Shown piece by piece: positions 6,301 to 6,344 of a DNA stretch of 6,344 nucleotides. Source of the stretch: Pseudomonadota bacterium (GTDB taxonomy: Bacteria > Pseudomonadota > Gammaproteobacteria > Burkholderiales > Thiobacillaceae); assembly GCA_021780975.1 (NCBI GenBank), contig JAJXXS010000074.1, forward strand, positions 1-6,344. Direction: 5' to 3'. Numbering within the stretch: the first letter of the stretch is position 1; each line of letters begins with the position of its first letter. Under the pieces are notes generated by a model, which searched no databases, had not been told where the DNA came from, and saw only the letters and a program-made list of their open reading frames with translations. The position numbers were made by a program, and so were the translations under genes.

Positions 6301-6337
6301 GTGGCATGATGGGTCGCATGCCTGCCGAAGATGCCAC
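6301..6337. repeat. 7-bp inverted repeat GTGGCAT/ATGCCAC at the right edge
   Basis: GTGGCAT (6301-6307) and ATGCCAC (6331-6337) are perfect complements separated by 23 bases, with the palindrome GCATGC (6317-6322 region) between them. It may be a protein-binding site or a chance pairing. The element is too near the edge to see its context. Confidence 0.25.
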
Positions 6338-6344
6338 TCCAGCC

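Larger units (their letters stand above)
5712..6344. other. Non-coding region upstream of nuoA with no convincing gene
   Basis: About 0.63 kb lies between the nuo promoter and the right edge. Open frames exist on both strands, but they are short, rich in Arg, Pro, Ala and Gly, and match no family I recognise. In the frame 6070-6309 all three codon positions are similarly GC-rich, unlike a real gene of a GC-rich genome, where the second position is lower. I looked for and did not see tRNA, tmRNA, RNase P or SRP RNA signatures, a riboswitch core, or a hairpin followed by a T-run. The part from about 5841 to 6070 is visibly richer in A and T than the part from about 6100 onwards. It also holds AAAAAAATTT at 5841-5850, the repeats listed separately, and a weak 5-bp stem at 5757-5771. 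Confidence 0.6.

Noticed and set aside
6070..6309. 79-residue plus-strand frame starting at the ATG in CATATG
   Set aside because: GC content is similar at all three codon positions by my hand count, the product is rich in Pro, Arg, Ala and Gly, there is no Shine-Dalgarno sequence and no known family.
6092..6337. 81-residue minus-strand frame upstream of nuo
   Set aside because: Its composition is typical of non-coding GC-rich DNA, it shows no recognisable motif, and the other minus-strand frame in the same place ends at a TAA near 6165.
1..6344. CRISPR array, insertion sequence, prophage or defence system
   Set aside because: There are no regularly spaced repeats, transposase, integrase or terminal inverted repeats. 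The coding part is entirely complex I.

Overview
The window holds the front half of a bacterial respiratory complex I (NADH:ubiquinone oxidoreductase, NDH-1) operon, read entirely from the minus strand: nuoA, nuoB, nuoC, nuoD, nuoE, nuoF and the first 379 codons of nuoG, which runs off the left edge. The GC-rich sequence, separate (unfused) nuoC and nuoD, the 418-residue NuoD, and a NuoG that has lost the N7 iron-sulfur site all suggest a beta- or gammaproteobacterium unlike the enteric bacteria. The genus cannot be fixed from this sequence.

Layout, following transcription from right to left. Bases 6344-5712 contain no convincing gene but hold several short repeats and a possible plus-strand promoter. 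Bases 5711-5682 carry a sigma70-type promoter pointing into the operon, with a 12-bp inverted repeat upstream. A short leader with two competing stem-loops and a strong Shine-Dalgarno sequence leads to nuoA (5628-5272). nuoB follows after 28 bases. From nuoB to nuoG every junction is tight: three are the same TGACATG string (stop, one base, start), nuoC/nuoD has two bases between, and nuoD/nuoE share one base (TGATG). The genes are therefore probably one translationally coupled message. The remaining genes (usually nuoH-N) would lie beyond position 1.

How the parts work together: NuoE, NuoF and NuoG form the electron-input arm. NuoF oxidises NADH on FMN and passes electrons through N3. NuoE carries the side cluster N1a. 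NuoG carries N1b, N4 and N5. NuoB (cluster N2), NuoC and NuoD form the connecting module where ubiquinone is reduced. NuoA is the small membrane subunit at the junction with the proton-pumping arm. All expected cluster ligands are present and no gene is broken.

I found no undescribed system. The coding part is ordinary core metabolism with intact signatures. What deserves a second look is the roughly 0.7-kb non-coding stretch before nuoA and its repeats, plus a few annotation points: the nuoA and nuoE starts and the N7 loss.
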